A DNA stretch of 49,277 bases, from positions 107,420 through 156,696 of the forward strand of contig NZ_NTFY01000002.1 of assembly GCF_002289565.1 (NCBI RefSeq), read 5' to 3'. The translations under genes were made by a program, and so were the position numbers. Origin of the DNA: Rhodopirellula sp. SM50. Lineage in GTDB: Bacteria > Planctomycetota > Planctomycetia > Pirellulales > Pirellulaceae. Under the pieces are notes generated by a model. It searched no databases. It had not been told where the DNA came from and saw only the letters and a program-made list of their open reading frames with translations. Positions 1 through 10,070 of the stretch are shown here, one piece after another (positions within the stretch are counted from its first letter, which is position 1; each line of letters starts with the position of its first letter).

Positions 1-60
1 CAATCCGGGCAACAGCAATCCGGGCAACAGCAATCCGGGCAACAGCAATCCGGGCAACAG
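1..60 (+). repeat. 15-bp tandem repeat (QSGQQ x4), cut by window edge
   Basis: Four identical copies of CAATCCGGGCAACAG lie in frame with the DUF4129-type gene and encode QSGQQ. The array probably continues to the left. Perfect identity of all copies points to recent expansion. Confidence 0.9.
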
Positions 61-834
61 CAATCGTCTGAATCCGAGGCTCAGAATCAGTCACGATCAG
101 CCGAATCAACCGATCGTGGCAATCAACAAAGTGAGTCGGCGGCGAGTGAGCCCGCGGGAAAGCAAGAGCATCCATCCGAAGATCCACAGCGCGACGGGCA
201 AACGGAATCCGAAGAATCGGAGAGCGCGGCCGAGCGAGGAGATTCGGCGGAAACATCCAGCGCGTCGTCGAGCAGTTCGATGCCATCGCTGCCTGATGTG
301 CTGCCTGCCGTCAGCGGTCTGTTTCGATTGCTGTTGATACTCGGGCTGTTGGCGATCGTTGCGTTTTATCTCTACCAAATGCGGGAACGGTTGGCGTTGT
401 GGTGGCAGTCTTTGTTCGGGCGCGAACGCGACGCAGCCGGATTGGCGGACGCGATCGGCCCAGAAAAACTTCGCGATGCCCCTCGACGGCCATTTGCTTC
501 GTTCCGAAATCCGATCGGTCATGAAACCGATCCTCGACGCGTGGTGGTGATGACCTGCCAAGCGTTTGAGGCCTGGTCGCGTGAGCGTGGGTTTGAGCGA
601 AACCGTGACGAAACGTTTTCCGAGTTTGGTTTACGATTGAGACAAGCGACGAAGCAACGGCACGATGCGCGGGCACTATTCGCCCCGGTCGAACCCGCGA
701 CGGGCCGATTGACCGCAGCGTACGACCGGATCGTTTACGGCCGCGGCCAGGCGCGGCAAGGCGATCTCGATGCGGCCAAGGTGCTGTGGAAACACATGAG
801 CGGCGCCCCGGTCCACGAGATGGCGGGCGCGTGA
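1..834 (+). CDS. DUF4129-type membrane protein, C-terminal part (5' end outside window)
   Basis: The reading frame is open from base 1 to the stop at 832-834, so only the last 277 codons are seen. It opens with a Q/S/E-rich low-complexity stretch (four QSGQQ units and then about 70 polar residues). A membrane helix follows (residues about 100-122 of the visible part, LFRLLLILGLLAIVAFYLY). The last 150 residues are a soluble domain resembling DUF4129, with the pattern FEAWSRERG, ETFSEFGLRLR and a terminal AYDRIVYGRG. DUF4129 commonly ends TgpA-like transglutaminases and occurs beside MoxR/DUF58 genes, so the missing 5' part may belong to another such cluster. The family call rests on motif recognition and is moderate. 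An internal ATG at 280 could be mistaken for the start, but the same frame continues upstream without a stop. Confidence 0.7.
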   Translation, partial: QSGQQQSGQQQSGQQQSGQQQSSESEAQNQSRSAESTDRGNQQSESAASEPAGKQEHPSEDPQRDGQTESEESESAAERGDSAETSSASSSSSMPSLPDVLPAVSGLFRLLLILGLLAIVAFYLYQMRERLALWWQSLFGRERDAAGLADAIGPEKLRDAPRRPFASFRNPIGHETDPRRVVVMTCQAFEAWSRERGFERNRDETFSEFGLRLRQATKQRHDARALFAPVEPATGRLTAAYDRIVYGRGQARQGDLDAAKVLWKHMSGAPVHEMAGA

Positions 835-847
835 AGCCGGCAGGGAT

Positions 848-873
848 GGCAGAATGATTCGGGGCAGAATGAT
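848..873. repeat. Short direct repeat GGCAGAATGAT x2
   Basis: GGCAGAATGAT occurs at 848-858 and 863-873 in the 235-bp gap after the DUF4129-type gene. The core GGCAGAATG also occurs at 9944-9952 and, inverted, at 9994-10002, so it may be a small dispersed motif. No function can be assigned; the rest of this gap holds nothing recognisable. Confidence 0.4.
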
Positions 874-1069
874 GGGGTGGACGTAGGCACGCGCCGGACG
901 GCCGATCCGAGGAACAGGGAACACGTGAAGCATGTTGAACGCATCGGGCAGCGGCTAATCCGCGCATCGGGAATCCTCTCCGGCGCACCAATCGCGTACA
1001 CTAGTCACGGTTCGGACGGTGCCGCCCCCGACTCGTCTCTTCTGCCACTTTCCCACGTCGATCTTTCGA

Positions 1070-3517
1070 ATGCCGCGTCCCGCGTTTTTTCTACTCGCCT
1101 TGCTCACCGTCCCGCTGATCGTCGGCTGTGAAGGCTGCACGACGAACCCGACGACCGATCCCAACGCCCCCGACGAGAATGCTCCGCAGGAGGCCTATTC
1201 GACTCGCTCGGCGATCGTGTTCCCCTCCGATCAAAGCGAATCGATCGGCGCGGTCAAACCGGGGCACTGGATGACGGCGGAGCAGTCGATCCGCAGCAAC
1301 AAGGCGGACACACGCGGTGAACTATCCAGTCGATCGGAGGTGATTCTGCGCGACATCAACATGGAACGCACCGGGACGATCCAAAGCCTGCAGTCGGTTC
1401 GTCCGGTCGTCTTGCCCAAAGGCCAGATGCGGGGCTTTGATTTCCGTTTCCGATGCCCGACTCCCAATTCCATCGACATACGACGCGTCAACCTGTCCAG
1501 CCGTTTCGTGCCCCGCAGCGGCGGCATCTTGGACACCGGTGGTCAACCGTTCAATGTGATGCGCGGCAGCGAGTATTTCTTCGTCGTGCTGAGTGAGCGT
1601 CCCGAGCGGTTCACGCGTCTGCAAACGGCCAATTGGACACGATCGTTTGAATCCGAGATCCAAGACCCGACCGGGCACAGCAATTATCGCGTGGTGGTGC
1701 CTGACGCAAGTGACTTGCTGCCGTTGCCGGAAACGATGCTGGATTGGTCCAGCACCGCCGTGGTGCTGTGGGACGACCTGTCCGAAGACGCGTTGACGCC
1801 GCAACAACACACCGCGCTGGCCGACTGGGTTCGTTTCGGCGGTCGTTTGATCGTCAACGGTCCGGCGGCCGGCGACGCCATCGCCAACACCTCGCTGTCC
1901 GACCTATTGCCGTTGGTCCCGACCAGCAACATCGAGCTGGACGGAAACGCGGCAGCGGAGTTGTTGACCAAAAACTCGGTGGCGACGGATCGATCCTTAC
2001 AAAAACAAATCGAACTGGTTCGGTCTCAGATCAGCCACATCGCCGTCGACGGGCGACTCGATCCCGACGCATCGGCCATCGACAAGACGGCGTCACTCGT
2101 TTTGACGCGACGCATCGGTCGCGGCACCGTCATCCAACCGCGGTTCGATTTGACCGACAACTGGATCGAAGCGTGGGACTCCTACGACAGCTTCGTCAAT
2201 AGCGTGATTTTGAATCGTCCCCCACGGGAATACGTCGAACCTAATTTCGGCGACGTCAGCCAAGAGGAATTGGCCGAACAGGGTTACACCCCGACCGAAC
2301 TGCGATTGTTCTTCCAAGGAACCACGCTCCGCAGCGATGCCGCGGTGAACTCCAGATTCCGCATCACCACCCGTGACAGTCTGCTCGCCGGTACCGACGC
2401 CGAGGAGAAAAAGAAGAACAGTCCCTTTGACGCGTATTCCAGGGTGGACGCGGTGACGGGCATTTCCGCCTGGAACGATTCCAGCGACGCGATCACGATG
2501 TTGCAACAAAAGCTCACCAGCGAAGCGGGAATCGAGATACCGGGTTCCGCTCTGGTCGTTCGATCGCTTGCGATCTATTTGATCGTGTTGGTGCCGATCA
2601 ACTATCTCGTGTTTCGCTTGATGAATCGGTTGGAGTACGCTTGGTTTGCGGTCCCGCTGATCGCCGTGATCGGTGCGGCGTTTGCCGCCCGGCAGGCACA
2701 GCTGGATATCGGCTTTGCCCGCAGCACGACGGAACTGGCGATCCTGGAAGGACACGCCGGATACCCCCGCGCGCATTTGACCCGCATGATCGGCATCTAC
2801 AATTCACTCTCCAGCCGCTACGAATTGCAATTCCGCACGGTTGACGGTATCGCCGCCCCGCTGGACAACGAGCCGGATCCGAACACCGACATTCAACCGC
2901 TCCTCCGCACCTCGTTCGAAGAAGGCCCGTCGCTGGCTGATTTTGCCGTCAACAGTAACCGAATGCGTTACGTCCACAGTGAAGAAATGGTGGACCTGGG
3001 CGGCGCGATCGAATTTGACGGCGACCGCACGTTGACCAGCGAAGCCGACATCGAATTCTTAGACACGCTCGTGGTGCGAAAGAATGATCAAGGCGACACG
3101 GAAATCGCCGTGGTCGGGACCTTGAATCGCGGGGAGACCAAGACGGTTGAGTTTCGCGTGACCGAGCGTTCGATGGTCGCCAACGATTTGCCGATGCAAG
3201 CGGACGACCTGATGAGACGTTTGGCGGCGACCGATTCCATTCCTAACGGGACGATCCGCCTGATCGCACGAATCGATGGTGCGCTCGATGGACTCGAAAT
3301 CTCCCCCGCGGCGAGCCAGCGAACGGCGCAAACCATCGCCATCATTCACCTCAAACATGCCGAACTGCCCGAACCGGTCGCCGACAAAAATCTTGTCAGT
3401 GACTTTCGCCGAGTGAACCGCATCGAGGCCACGACACCGGAATCGGAAGATTCGAAGCCGGATTCGGAAACAACAGACACGACTGACAACAAGACGTCGC
3501 CGACGGAGAGCGAGTGA
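1070..3517 (+). CDS. Large lipoprotein with GATase-like segment and two membrane helices
   Basis: The protein has 815 residues. The ATG at 1070 is chosen over the in-frame GTG at 1019 because it starts directly on a lipoprotein signal peptide, with a hydrophobic core at residues 5-18 and lipobox IVGC and Cys20 as the lipidation site. A region around residues 220-265 (WDDLSEDALT, then DWVRFGGRLIVNGP) resembles the GATase-like fold of periplasmic proteins that accompany ABC-2 transporters and VWA proteins. Two membrane helices lie near residues 495-518 and 522-545, followed by a predicted extracytoplasmic beta-rich domain and a polar D/S/E/T-rich tail. One base separates its stop from the ABC ATPase, so the two are surely co-transcribed and may form one export or envelope complex. 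No named family was recognised with confidence. Confidence 0.75.
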   Translation: MPRPAFFLLALLTVPLIVGCEGCTTNPTTDPNAPDENAPQEAYSTRSAIVFPSDQSESIGAVKPGHWMTAEQSIRSNKADTRGELSSRSEVILRDINMERTGTIQSLQSVRPVVLPKGQMRGFDFRFRCPTPNSIDIRRVNLSSRFVPRSGGILDTGGQPFNVMRGSEYFFVVLSERPERFTRLQTANWTRSFESEIQDPTGHSNYRVVVPDASDLLPLPETMLDWSSTAVVLWDDLSEDALTPQQHTALADWVRFGGRLIVNGPAAGDAIANTSLSDLLPLVPTSNIELDGNAAAELLTKNSVATDRSLQKQIELVRSQISHIAVDGRLDPDASAIDKTASLVLTRRIGRGTVIQPRFDLTDNWIEAWDSYDSFVNSVILNRPPREYVEPNFGDVSQEELAEQGYTPTELRLFFQGTTLRSDAAVNSRFRITTRDSLLAGTDAEEKKKNSPFDAYSRVDAVTGISAWNDSSDAITMLQQKLTSEAGIEIPGSALVVRSLAIYLIVLVPINYLVFRLMNRLEYAWFAVPLIAVIGAAFAARQAQLDIGFARSTTELAILEGHAGYPRAHLTRMIGIYNSLSSRYELQFRTVDGIAAPLDNEPDPNTDIQPLLRTSFEEGPSLADFAVNSNRMRYVHSEEMVDLGGAIEFDGDRTLTSEADIEFLDTLVVRKNDQGDTEIAVVGTLNRGETKTVEFRVTERSMVANDLPMQADDLMRRLAATDSIPNGTIRLIARIDGALDGLEISPAASQRTAQTIAIIHLKHAELPEPVADKNLVSDFRRVNRIEATTPESEDSKPDSETTDTTDNKTSPTESE

Positions 3518-3518
3518 G

Positions 3519-4445
3519 ATGATTACGTTGACAGGATTCGGAAAAGACTATGGAGACTTCACCGCGGTGCAGGAGTTGGATCTCCATATTGAAGCCGGGG
3601 AGACGTTCGGATTCATCGGCCCCAACGGTGCGGGCAAAAGCACGACGATTCGATTTCTGGCCACGTTGTTACGGGCCACACGCGGTCGCGGCGAAGTCGC
3701 CGGATGTGACGTGATGGCCGATCCGGTCGGCGTTCGTCAGGCCGTCGGCTACATGCCCGACAACTTTGGCGTGTACGACGGCATGCGAGTCTGGGAGTTT
3801 TTGGATTTCTTTGCCGTCGCCTATCGGATCGGACGCAAGGACAGAAAACAGATCATCGACAACGTCCTGGAACTGCTGGATCTGACCCACAAACGCGACG
3901 ATTTCGTCAACGGATTGTCACGCGGCATGAAACAACGGCTGTGCCTGGCCAAAACCCTGGTGCATGACCCGCCGGTCTTGATTCTGGATGAACCGGCCAG
4001 CGGCCTGGATCCCCGAGCACGCGTCGAAGTGAAAGAGTTGCTCAAGGAATTGCGACGCATGGGTAAAACGATTCTGATCAGCAGCCACATCCTGACCGAA
4101 CTGGCGGATTGTTGCACTTCGATCGGCATCATCGAACGCGGACAGCTGTTGATGAGCGGTCCGATCGGAACGGTCTATCGGCAGATTCGACGAAACCGGC
4201 ACGTCGAAATTCAGTTCGTCGCGGGGGAAGAGGCCGGGCTGTCCATCTTGCGAAGCAGTCCCGCTTTGCGATCGATCGAACAAGAACCGACCTGCATCGT
4301 CGCCGAGTTGGAAACCGACGACGAAGGCTTGGCGACGCTGATGGAGACGATGATCGCCGAAGGAGTCCGCTTGCGTTCGTTCAATGATCGCGCCCCAACC
4401 TTGGAAGATGTCTTTATGACCGTGACCAAGGGCCTGGTGACGTGA
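3519..4445 (+). CDS. ABC transporter ATP-binding protein (ABC-2/DrrA type)
   Basis: This 308-residue nucleotide-binding subunit would couple ATP hydrolysis to an ABC-2 type exporter at the inner membrane. Walker A GPNGAGKST is at 34-42, signature LSRGMKQR at 133-140, Walker B VLILDEP at 153-159, D-loop SGLDP follows, and the switch histidine is His190 in ISSH. The C-terminal 100 residues match the extension common in DrrA/CcmA-like ATPases. The start ATG lies one base after the upstream stop and the stop overlaps the next start (GTGA at 4442-4445), so the three genes are translationally linked. No recognisable ABC-2 permease is encoded next to it. The partner could be elsewhere or be one of the two flanking membrane proteins. 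Confidence 0.93.
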   Translation: MITLTGFGKDYGDFTAVQELDLHIEAGETFGFIGPNGAGKSTTIRFLATLLRATRGRGEVAGCDVMADPVGVRQAVGYMPDNFGVYDGMRVWEFLDFFAVAYRIGRKDRKQIIDNVLELLDLTHKRDDFVNGLSRGMKQRLCLAKTLVHDPPVLILDEPASGLDPRARVEVKELLKELRRMGKTILISSHILTELADCCTSIGIIERGQLLMSGPIGTVYRQIRRNRHVEIQFVAGEEAGLSILRSSPALRSIEQEPTCIVAELETDDEGLATLMETMIAEGVRLRSFNDRAPTLEDVFMTVTKGLVT

Positions 4446-7054
4446 TCCGAATTCTTGCGTCGGTAGCCTTGGTCGTTGCCGTCATTCTGGGATCGACTTG
4501 GCCGACGCTGTTGGGAAAACGCATCGCCTTTCGCGACGTCAACCATTTTTACTTGCCGCTGTATGATTACGTGGCCGAGCGGACGGCCACACAGTGGCTT
4601 CCGTTCTGGAACCCGCTCGATCACACCGGCATGCCGCTGATCGGTGAAACGTCGACGGCGGTGATGTACCCGCTACGATGGCTCGTGTATTCGTTTCCGC
4701 TGGCCAGCGATCGGCTGTCCAACGAATCATTGATGAGCATCTATTTGATCGTTCATCTGTTGTTGGCCTCCGCCGCCGCAGCCTGGTTGGCCAAGTCGAT
4801 CGGCTGCCGGCCGCTCGGGGTGTTCGTGGCGGCAATCGTTTATCCGCTCTCGGGCAGCGTTTTCTCGCTGTGTTGCAACCCACCCTTCTTGGTCGGTGCG
4901 GCGTGGATACCGTTCGCCCTGGGCGCCTGCCTGCCGACGATGACGCTGGCGGGCCGATCTCGTTCGACGCGTCGGCGGATTGTCATCGCCGCCACTGCCC
5001 TGGCCATGATGGTGCTCGGTGGCGATCCCCAGTCGGCATTGCACTGCGTGATGACAGCCGGTGCGATCTCGCTGTTCCACGCCAGGAGTCAACTTCGACA
5101 AGCCCGTGACCAAGGCCGGACGTGGTGGCAAAGCGAGTTCGTCCGCACCACCGTCGTCGGCGCGAGCGGTTGTGCGTTGGCCGCCGGGATTAGCTCGATC
5201 CAAATCGCCGCATCGTTGGATTGGAGTCGCCAGAGTGTTCGCGCGGCGCGTGTTGCCCAACGCAGCGAGGTGTACGAGTTTTCGCTCGCCCCCTGGAACG
5301 CCATCGAAACCGTCACGCCACGCCCCTTCGGCAATCTGTTTCCCATCCATCGACGGATCGCCAATGCGATTCCGGGCGAAGGCCGGATGTGGACGCCGTC
5401 GCTCTACGCAGGCCTGGTCGTGGGGTTTGCACTGCTTTGCCGTTTGGCTCGACCGCGAAGCTACCTTGCCGAACCTTGGCTGGCCGTCTCGCTGATCAGC
5501 TTGACAATTTGTTTCGGACATTTCGGCCTAGTTTGGTGGCTGCAACAGATCCCCGGCGTGCTTGAGCAAAGCGACAGCGCGATCGGGGGACCGTTTTGGA
5601 TGCTCTGTCAGTGGATTCCCGGCTACAGTTCGTTTCGCTATCCGGTGAAGTGGTTGCCGGTCTTTGCCATCGCCAGTTCCATGGTCGCGGCGCAGTGGAT
5701 TTCGTCCGAGCGCGACAAAATTGAATTGCCATTGGCGTTGATACTGCTGGTTGGTTTTGTCGCCGGCGGCGTGTTGGTGCACCTGGCCGGTCAGCGATGG
5801 GAACGCTGGCTTCCGATCAACCCCGACACGCTTCCGGTCGATGAATATTGGGGACCGCTGGACGTCGCGGGCAGCCTGACGTTGATTGGAGGGTCGTGTT
5901 GGTGGACGGTCGCGGTGTTGTGTGCACTGGTCGGATTGCGTCGGTTTGCCGAGTGGCAAAATCAGCGCCGCCCCGCGATCTGGATCGGCGCTGCATGGGT
6001 CGCCTTGATCGCCTTCGATGCGATCGCCAACACGTCGACGTTATTGCCTCGAGTGGATGTTTGGCGGGAACGCCAGTTGGCGCACCAGGCAAGCCCGGCC
6101 CCGATTCCGCGAACACGCACCTTACGCACGCAGGCCGGAATGTGGCCGCAGCAATGGCGGACCACCGGATCCATCAATCGCCCGCTGGAAGTCGCCGCAA
6201 GCGAACGGATTGCCTGGTTCGGACGTTGGCACTTGGTTCATCGACAGGCGGTGTTCAACAGCATGGTCAGTATCAAGAGCCGCAGCTATGGAGAGTTCTG
6301 GTGGTCTTGCAACCACCATCTGCAGAGCCTCGATCGCGAGCAGCGATCGGCGTTTTGGAAGGCGATCCGTCAGTGGCTGGCGATCGGAGCGGTCTCGCAC
6401 GTCGACGGCCACTCGGCCACAGCCGCCGATGGAATGACATTGGTCTCGGTCGAACGCCGGATGACCGAACCGGTCCGCGACGTCCGCGTTTTCACGGATT
6501 GGTTGCCGGAAAAACCGTTGCGTGAATTGGTACCAGAAATCGGCCGTCACAGCGGTCTGCCGTTGCCACACCTCGCCGCGGCTCCTCCGCCATCCCGCTC
6601 CAACGCGGCACCACCGGCTGGTTCCACCGCACGAGCGGCTGAACGATCGGCTGAACGATCCGCTGGGCGATCGGCACGTGTTGACCGGGCGGCCGACGGA
6701 ACAATCCTCGTCAACTGCGACACCGACTGCGTCCTGGAACGCTGTGTCTATCAAGACGGGCATTGGCAGGCTCGACTGGACTCCGTCGCCGGTGATTCCT
6801 CCCGATCGCTGCCGGTTTTCCGCAGCAGTCACTTGAATCAGGCGGTGGTCATCCCACCAGGAAGTTGGCGTGTGAGGTTCGAGTATCGGCCGTGGTGGAA
6901 AGCGCCGACCCTGGTCGTGGCGACTTCAGCAACCATTTTGCTGGCGATTTTAATCTTTTTGCCGAACCAATTCGGCAAGGCGACGGTCCGGGGAATTGTG
7001 TTTTTCCTGATCCGCGGTAGGCTGCTGCGCTCGTTTCGACCCTACACTCGTTAA
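4442..7054 (+). CDS. YfhO-like multispanning membrane protein
   Basis: The protein has 870 residues and starts with GTG in a GTGA overlap with the ABC ATPase gene. It has many hydrophobic helices over residues 1-560, with the early pattern [14 protein letters not shown] (acidic RD after the first helix) and then [11 protein letters not shown] and YPLRWL. These resemble the YfhO/GT-C fold family of predicted glycosyl transfer or envelope proteins. The second half is mainly extracytoplasmic and contains a short Ser/Ala/Glu/Arg repeat ([14 protein letters not shown]) near residues 735-750. A last helix near 820-840 precedes a basic tail. The catalytic role in the YfhO family is poorly known, so only membership is claimed. 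It ends 25 bp before dapA. Confidence 0.75.
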   Translation: MIRILASVALVVAVILGSTWPTLLGKRIAFRDVNHFYLPLYDYVAERTATQWLPFWNPLDHTGMPLIGETSTAVMYPLRWLVYSFPLASDRLSNESLMSIYLIVHLLLASAAAAWLAKSIGCRPLGVFVAAIVYPLSGSVFSLCCNPPFLVGAAWIPFALGACLPTMTLAGRSRSTRRRIVIAATALAMMVLGGDPQSALHCVMTAGAISLFHARSQLRQARDQGRTWWQSEFVRTTVVGASGCALAAGISSIQIAASLDWSRQSVRAARVAQRSEVYEFSLAPWNAIETVTPRPFGNLFPIHRRIANAIPGEGRMWTPSLYAGLVVGFALLCRLARPRSYLAEPWLAVSLISLTICFGHFGLVWWLQQIPGVLEQSDSAIGGPFWMLCQWIPGYSSFRYPVKWLPVFAIASSMVAAQWISSERDKIELPLALILLVGFVAGGVLVHLAGQRWERWLPINPDTLPVDEYWGPLDVAGSLTLIGGSCWWTVAVLCALVGLRRFAEWQNQRRPAIWIGAAWVALIAFDAIANTSTLLPRVDVWRERQLAHQASPAPIPRTRTLRTQAGMWPQQWRTTGSINRPLEVAASERIAWFGRWHLVHRQAVFNSMVSIKSRSYGEFWWSCNHHLQSLDREQRSAFWKAIRQWLAIGAVSHVDGHSATAADGMTLVSVERRMTEPVRDVRVFTDWLPEKPLRELVPEIGRHSGLPLPHLAAAPPPSRSNAAPPAGSTARAAERSAERSAGRSARVDRAADGTILVNCDTDCVLERCVYQDGHWQARLDSVAGDSSRSLPVFRSSHLNQAVVIPPGSWRVRFEYRPWWKAPTLVVATSATILLAILIFLPNQFGKATVRGIVFFLIRGRLLRSFRPYTR

Positions 7055-7079
7055 AAATTCAACACCCCAGGGACTCCTT

Positions 7080-7985
7080 ATGACCCAGCGTCGTGGATCT
7101 GATTTCGCCGGACTATCGGTCGCCATCATCACGCCCTTTGCCAACGGTGGAGTGGACTACGACCGGTTGAAACAGCAGATCGAATTCCAACTCGAAGCGG
7201 GCACGCGTTGCATCGTTCCCGTCGGAACGACCGGCGAATCGCCGACATTGACGCATGACGAGCATGAACGCGTGATCGCGGAGACGATTCAGTGCGTCGC
7301 CGGTCGTGCGAAAGTGATGGCCGGTACGGGCAGCAACAGCACCGCCGAAGCACTGCGTTTGACGAAACGGGCCGCGGACGAAGGTGCCGACGCGACGCTG
7401 CAGGTCGCACCCTATTACAACAAGCCGACCCAAGAGGGCTTGTACCAACACTTCAAAGCGGTTGCCGAAGCCGTCGATATTCCGGTCTGCGTCTACAACA
7501 TCCCCGGCCGCACCGGAAAAGAAATCGACGTCTCGACCATCCAGCGACTGGCCGAACTGCCGGGCATCACGATGGTCAAGGAAGCGACGGGCAAACTCGA
7601 CCAATGCTCGGCGATCGTCGGCACGACCGATTTGACCGTGCTCTCTGGAGATGACTCGCTGACGTTGCCGATGATGAGTGTCGGAGCCGAAGGCGTGGTG
7701 TCGGTCGTCGGCAACCTGGTTCCCGGCGACATGATCAAATTGGTCCGGGCGGCCAGCAGCGGTGATTACGAACTCGCTCGCAAGATGCACCATCAGCTGT
7801 TTGCCCTGTGCAGCAACATGCTGGGACTGGCCACCAACCCGATTCCGGTCAAAGCCGCGATGCGGATGGTCGGACGCGACACGGGAGAATTGCGTTTGCC
7901 GATGACCCCCCTGGACGAAGCGGCCGAAAGCCAGTTGCAGCAAACCATTCTCGCCTATGGCCTCGCGAGCGCCGCAGCAGTTTGA
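7080..7985 (+). CDS. dapA: 4-hydroxy-tetrahydrodipicolinate synthase
   Basis: This cytoplasmic TIM-barrel enzyme condenses pyruvate with aspartate semialdehyde, the first committed step of lysine and diaminopimelate synthesis. Its 301 residues match the family length. Visible landmarks are GTTGE at 49-53, Tyr112 in PYYNKP, Tyr139 in VYNIPGRT with Arg144, and Schiff-base Lys167 in MVKEATG, all in the expected order. The start ATG is preceded by AGGGA about 7 bases upstream. It lies 25 bp after the YfhO-like gene and may be read from the same transcript. It converges with hom, which acts on the same precursor for threonine and methionine. Lysine synthesis also supplies diaminopimelate for peptidoglycan, though this is not tested here. 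Confidence 0.96.
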   Translation: MTQRRGSDFAGLSVAIITPFANGGVDYDRLKQQIEFQLEAGTRCIVPVGTTGESPTLTHDEHERVIAETIQCVAGRAKVMAGTGSNSTAEALRLTKRAADEGADATLQVAPYYNKPTQEGLYQHFKAVAEAVDIPVCVYNIPGRTGKEIDVSTIQRLAELPGITMVKEATGKLDQCSAIVGTTDLTVLSGDDSLTLPMMSVGAEGVVSVVGNLVPGDMIKLVRAASSGDYELARKMHHQLFALCSNMLGLATNPIPVKAAMRMVGRDTGELRLPMTPLDEAAESQLQQTILAYGLASAAAV

Positions 7986-8039
7986 TGCCAACGGAAGGCT
8001 GCCCAGACGCGGGCGGCCTGTTGATTTGATGGGTCAAGG

Positions 8040-8106
8040 GTGAGCCGCCGGCCGTAAGGCCTCAGGCAACACCAGAATGCCCGGCCGCTTACGCGTCGCG
8101 GCTCAC
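8040..8106. terminator. Palindromic hairpin between convergent dapA and hom
   Basis: Left arm 8040-8058 (GTGAGCCGCCGGCCGTAAG) pairs with right arm 8088-8106 at 15 of 19 positions, with GTGAGCCGC and CGTAAG fully matched. The loop is 29 bases. It lies 55 bp past the dapA stop and 20 bp past the hom stop, so it could end both transcripts. There is no T-run, so it may instead be a dispersed palindromic repeat that happens to sit here. Confidence 0.5.
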
Positions 8107-8125
8107 TCAATTGATGGCCGAACGC

Positions 8126-9436
8126 CTATTCTTTGACGCGGAATCGCGTGACGGCACCTTGGACGGCTTGGAGCGATTCGATCTCCGCCGTCGCCAATTT
8201 CGCCGCGCCCTCGGTCGCTTCGTGCGTCATGATCACCAGCGGCACCAGTTCCAGATCCCCGCCGGCGGCTTCGGTCTCGTGCTGGATCACCGAGGCGATC
8301 GAGATCGCATGCTTGGCCAAGACGTTGGCGATGGCGGCCAGCGTCCCGGGATGATTGGCGACATGCAGCCTCAGGTAATATCGCCCTCGCAACGTTTCGG
8401 CGTCGCGAAGAATGGCGCGGGGAGGATTGTCGCTGGAGAAGTATTCCAGCGTTTGAAAGGTCAACTTGGTTCGGCCGACCGCGGTGTCGATCAAATCTGC
8501 CACGACAGCGGAGGCCGTCGGCATTTGGCCGGCTCCCAGCCCGTGAAAGAACACGGGGCCGACGGCATCGCCGATCGCGCGGATCGCATTGAACGCGTTT
8601 CGCACTTCGGCCAGCGGCGTCCCGATCTTCAACAGGGTCGGCGAAACCGACAATTCCAAGCCGTCGTCGGTTAGATTGGCAACGGCCAGTAATTTGATTC
8701 GATAGCCCAGTTCCCGCGCGTAACGCAGATCCACCGGATCTAACCCGTCGATGCCGACTTTGGGGATGTCGTTCCAGTCGACGGCGGCACCGAACGCCAG
8801 GTGCGCCAAAATCGCCAGCTTTTGCGCCGCGTCCGTCCCGTCGACGTCCATCGTCGGATCCGCTTCGGCGTACCCGAGTTCCTGCGCCGTCTTGACGACT
8901 TCCGCATAATTGGAACCGAACTCGTCCATCTGGCTGACGATGAAGTTGCTGGTCCCGTTCAGGATCCCTTCGAGCGATTGTAGCTGGTTGGCCGACAGGC
9001 ACTGGCTGATGTTGGCGATGATGGGGATGCCGCCGGCCACAGACGCCTCGAACGCGATGCTGCGTCCCAATTGTCGGGCGCGATCGAACAATTCCGGACC
9101 GTGCTCGGCCAGCAGGGCCTTGTTCGCGGTGACGATGTCTTTGCCCGATTCCAGTAACCGCAGCATGATCGATCGAGCGGGTTCGAGCCCGCCGATCAAT
9201 TGCGCCACGACAGTGATTTCCGGATCGTCGACGACTTCGTCGATCGAATCGGTCAACACACCTTCAGGCAGGTCGATCCGTGCAGCAGCTTTGGCAAGGT
9301 CTCTGGCGACCGCCTTGCGCAACCACAACGTTCGACCGGCATGACGCGCCGTGCGGTCTCCATGATCGAGCAACAGACGCGCAACACCGCTACCAACAGT
9401 ACCCAGGCCAACAATGGCAATGTTTGTCTTTTCCAT
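8126..9436 (-). CDS. hom: Homoserine dehydrogenase
   Basis: The enzyme reduces aspartate semialdehyde to homoserine with NAD(P)H, leading to threonine and methionine. The 436 residues fit the monofunctional form without an aspartokinase domain. The order is: nucleotide-binding GLGTVGSG at 10-17, the substrate region with ILNGTSNFIVSQM, the catalytic stretch GTDAAQKLAILAHLAFG, and a C-terminal ACT domain of about 80 residues starting near LRLHVANHPGTLAAIA, which usually senses threonine. No good ribosome site precedes the ATG, which is common in these genomes. The PilZ gene ends 46 bp upstream on the same strand. Confidence 0.95.
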   Translation of the reverse strand: MEKTNIAIVGLGTVGSGVARLLLDHGDRTARHAGRTLWLRKAVARDLAKAAARIDLPEGVLTDSIDEVVDDPEITVVAQLIGGLEPARSIMLRLLESGKDIVTANKALLAEHGPELFDRARQLGRSIAFEASVAGGIPIIANISQCLSANQLQSLEGILNGTSNFIVSQMDEFGSNYAEVVKTAQELGYAEADPTMDVDGTDAAQKLAILAHLAFGAAVDWNDIPKVGIDGLDPVDLRYARELGYRIKLLAVANLTDDGLELSVSPTLLKIGTPLAEVRNAFNAIRAIGDAVGPVFFHGLGAGQMPTASAVVADLIDTAVGRTKLTFQTLEYFSSDNPPRAILRDAETLRGRYYLRLHVANHPGTLAAIANVLAKHAISIASVIQHETEAAGGDLELVPLVIMTHEATEGAAKLATAEIESLQAVQGAVTRFRVKE

Positions 9437-9482
9437 GACGCCAGATGTTACCCGCCCGACCGCATTTCAACGAGCCCCGGCG

Positions 9483-9848
9483 CTAGCGATGCATGTTGAT
9501 GAATTGCCATCCCGAAATCCGCCAGTTGGGCCCATAGGCACGACACCAGCGGCATTGCGCCAACATCTTGATCGGCCCACCCTTGAGCGATTCGATCGAA
9601 AGCACCGCGGTGGATCGCTCGGGGATCTCGTTTTGCGTGATCAGTCCAACGCCGGCGGCCGAGACGTTTCGTGAAAATGCCATGATTTCTTCCTGAGCCC
9701 CTCGGATCAGCAACCTGACAGGCCGGACCAAATGCTCGCGGTGCGACGAACGATTTTCAATGCGATCGTAAAACGCGTCTTCCTCAAGAAGATCCCGAAT
9801 GGCGTTCTCGACGTCCATGTTCGGTGCGGTACCGGAAAGACGCAACAT
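9483..9848 (-). CDS. Small PilZ-domain protein
   Basis: The protein has 121 residues. Its centre carries the PilZ signature: a basic segment REHLVRPVR at 37-45, followed by NVSAAGVG at 61-68, which fits (D/N)xSxxG. PilZ domains bind cyclic di-GMP, but the basic RxxxR spacing is not canonical here, so ligand binding is uncertain. The start at 9848 is supported by AGGAG ten bases upstream; the open frame continues further up but without a ribosome site. The gene is monocistronic or leads into hom, with which it has no obvious functional link. Confidence 0.75.
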   Translation of the reverse strand: MLRLSGTAPNMDVENAIRDLLEEDAFYDRIENRSSHREHLVRPVRLLIRGAQEEIMAFSRNVSAAGVGLITQNEIPERSTAVLSIESLKGGPIKMLAQCRWCRAYGPNWRISGWQFINMHR

Positions 9849-9858
9849 TGTGGGCAGA

Positions 9859-9863
9859 CTCCT
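9859..9863 (-). promoter_or_regulatory. Shine-Dalgarno site of the PilZ gene
   Basis: On the minus strand AGGAG stands ten bases before the ATG at 9848. It decides the start of the PilZ gene against longer in-frame options. Confidence 0.6.
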
Positions 9864-10039
9864 GCACGTTCTGTGGGTGACGCGTGGTTTCTTGCGTCGA
9901 CAAAGGGATTCCAGGGATGTTGACCGGGTGCGTGTTCGGGTCAGGCAGAATGTGCCGACACCGACGCTACCCGTTAACTTCAACCTTGCCGGGCATTCTG
10001 CCGGTGTGCAAATGGATTTCCGCACGAATGCTTAAGAAA

Positions 10040-10070
10040 CCGATCGAAACGCCATGACCATTTCGATCGG
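10040..10070 (-). terminator. Intrinsic terminator-like hairpin
   Basis: A perfect 10-bp stem, CCGATCGAAA (10040-10049) and TTTCGATCGG (10061-10070), has an 11-base loop. On the minus strand it is followed by TTTCTT. It lies about 100 bp past the stop of the sugar isomerase-like gene and could end that transcript. Confidence 0.55.
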
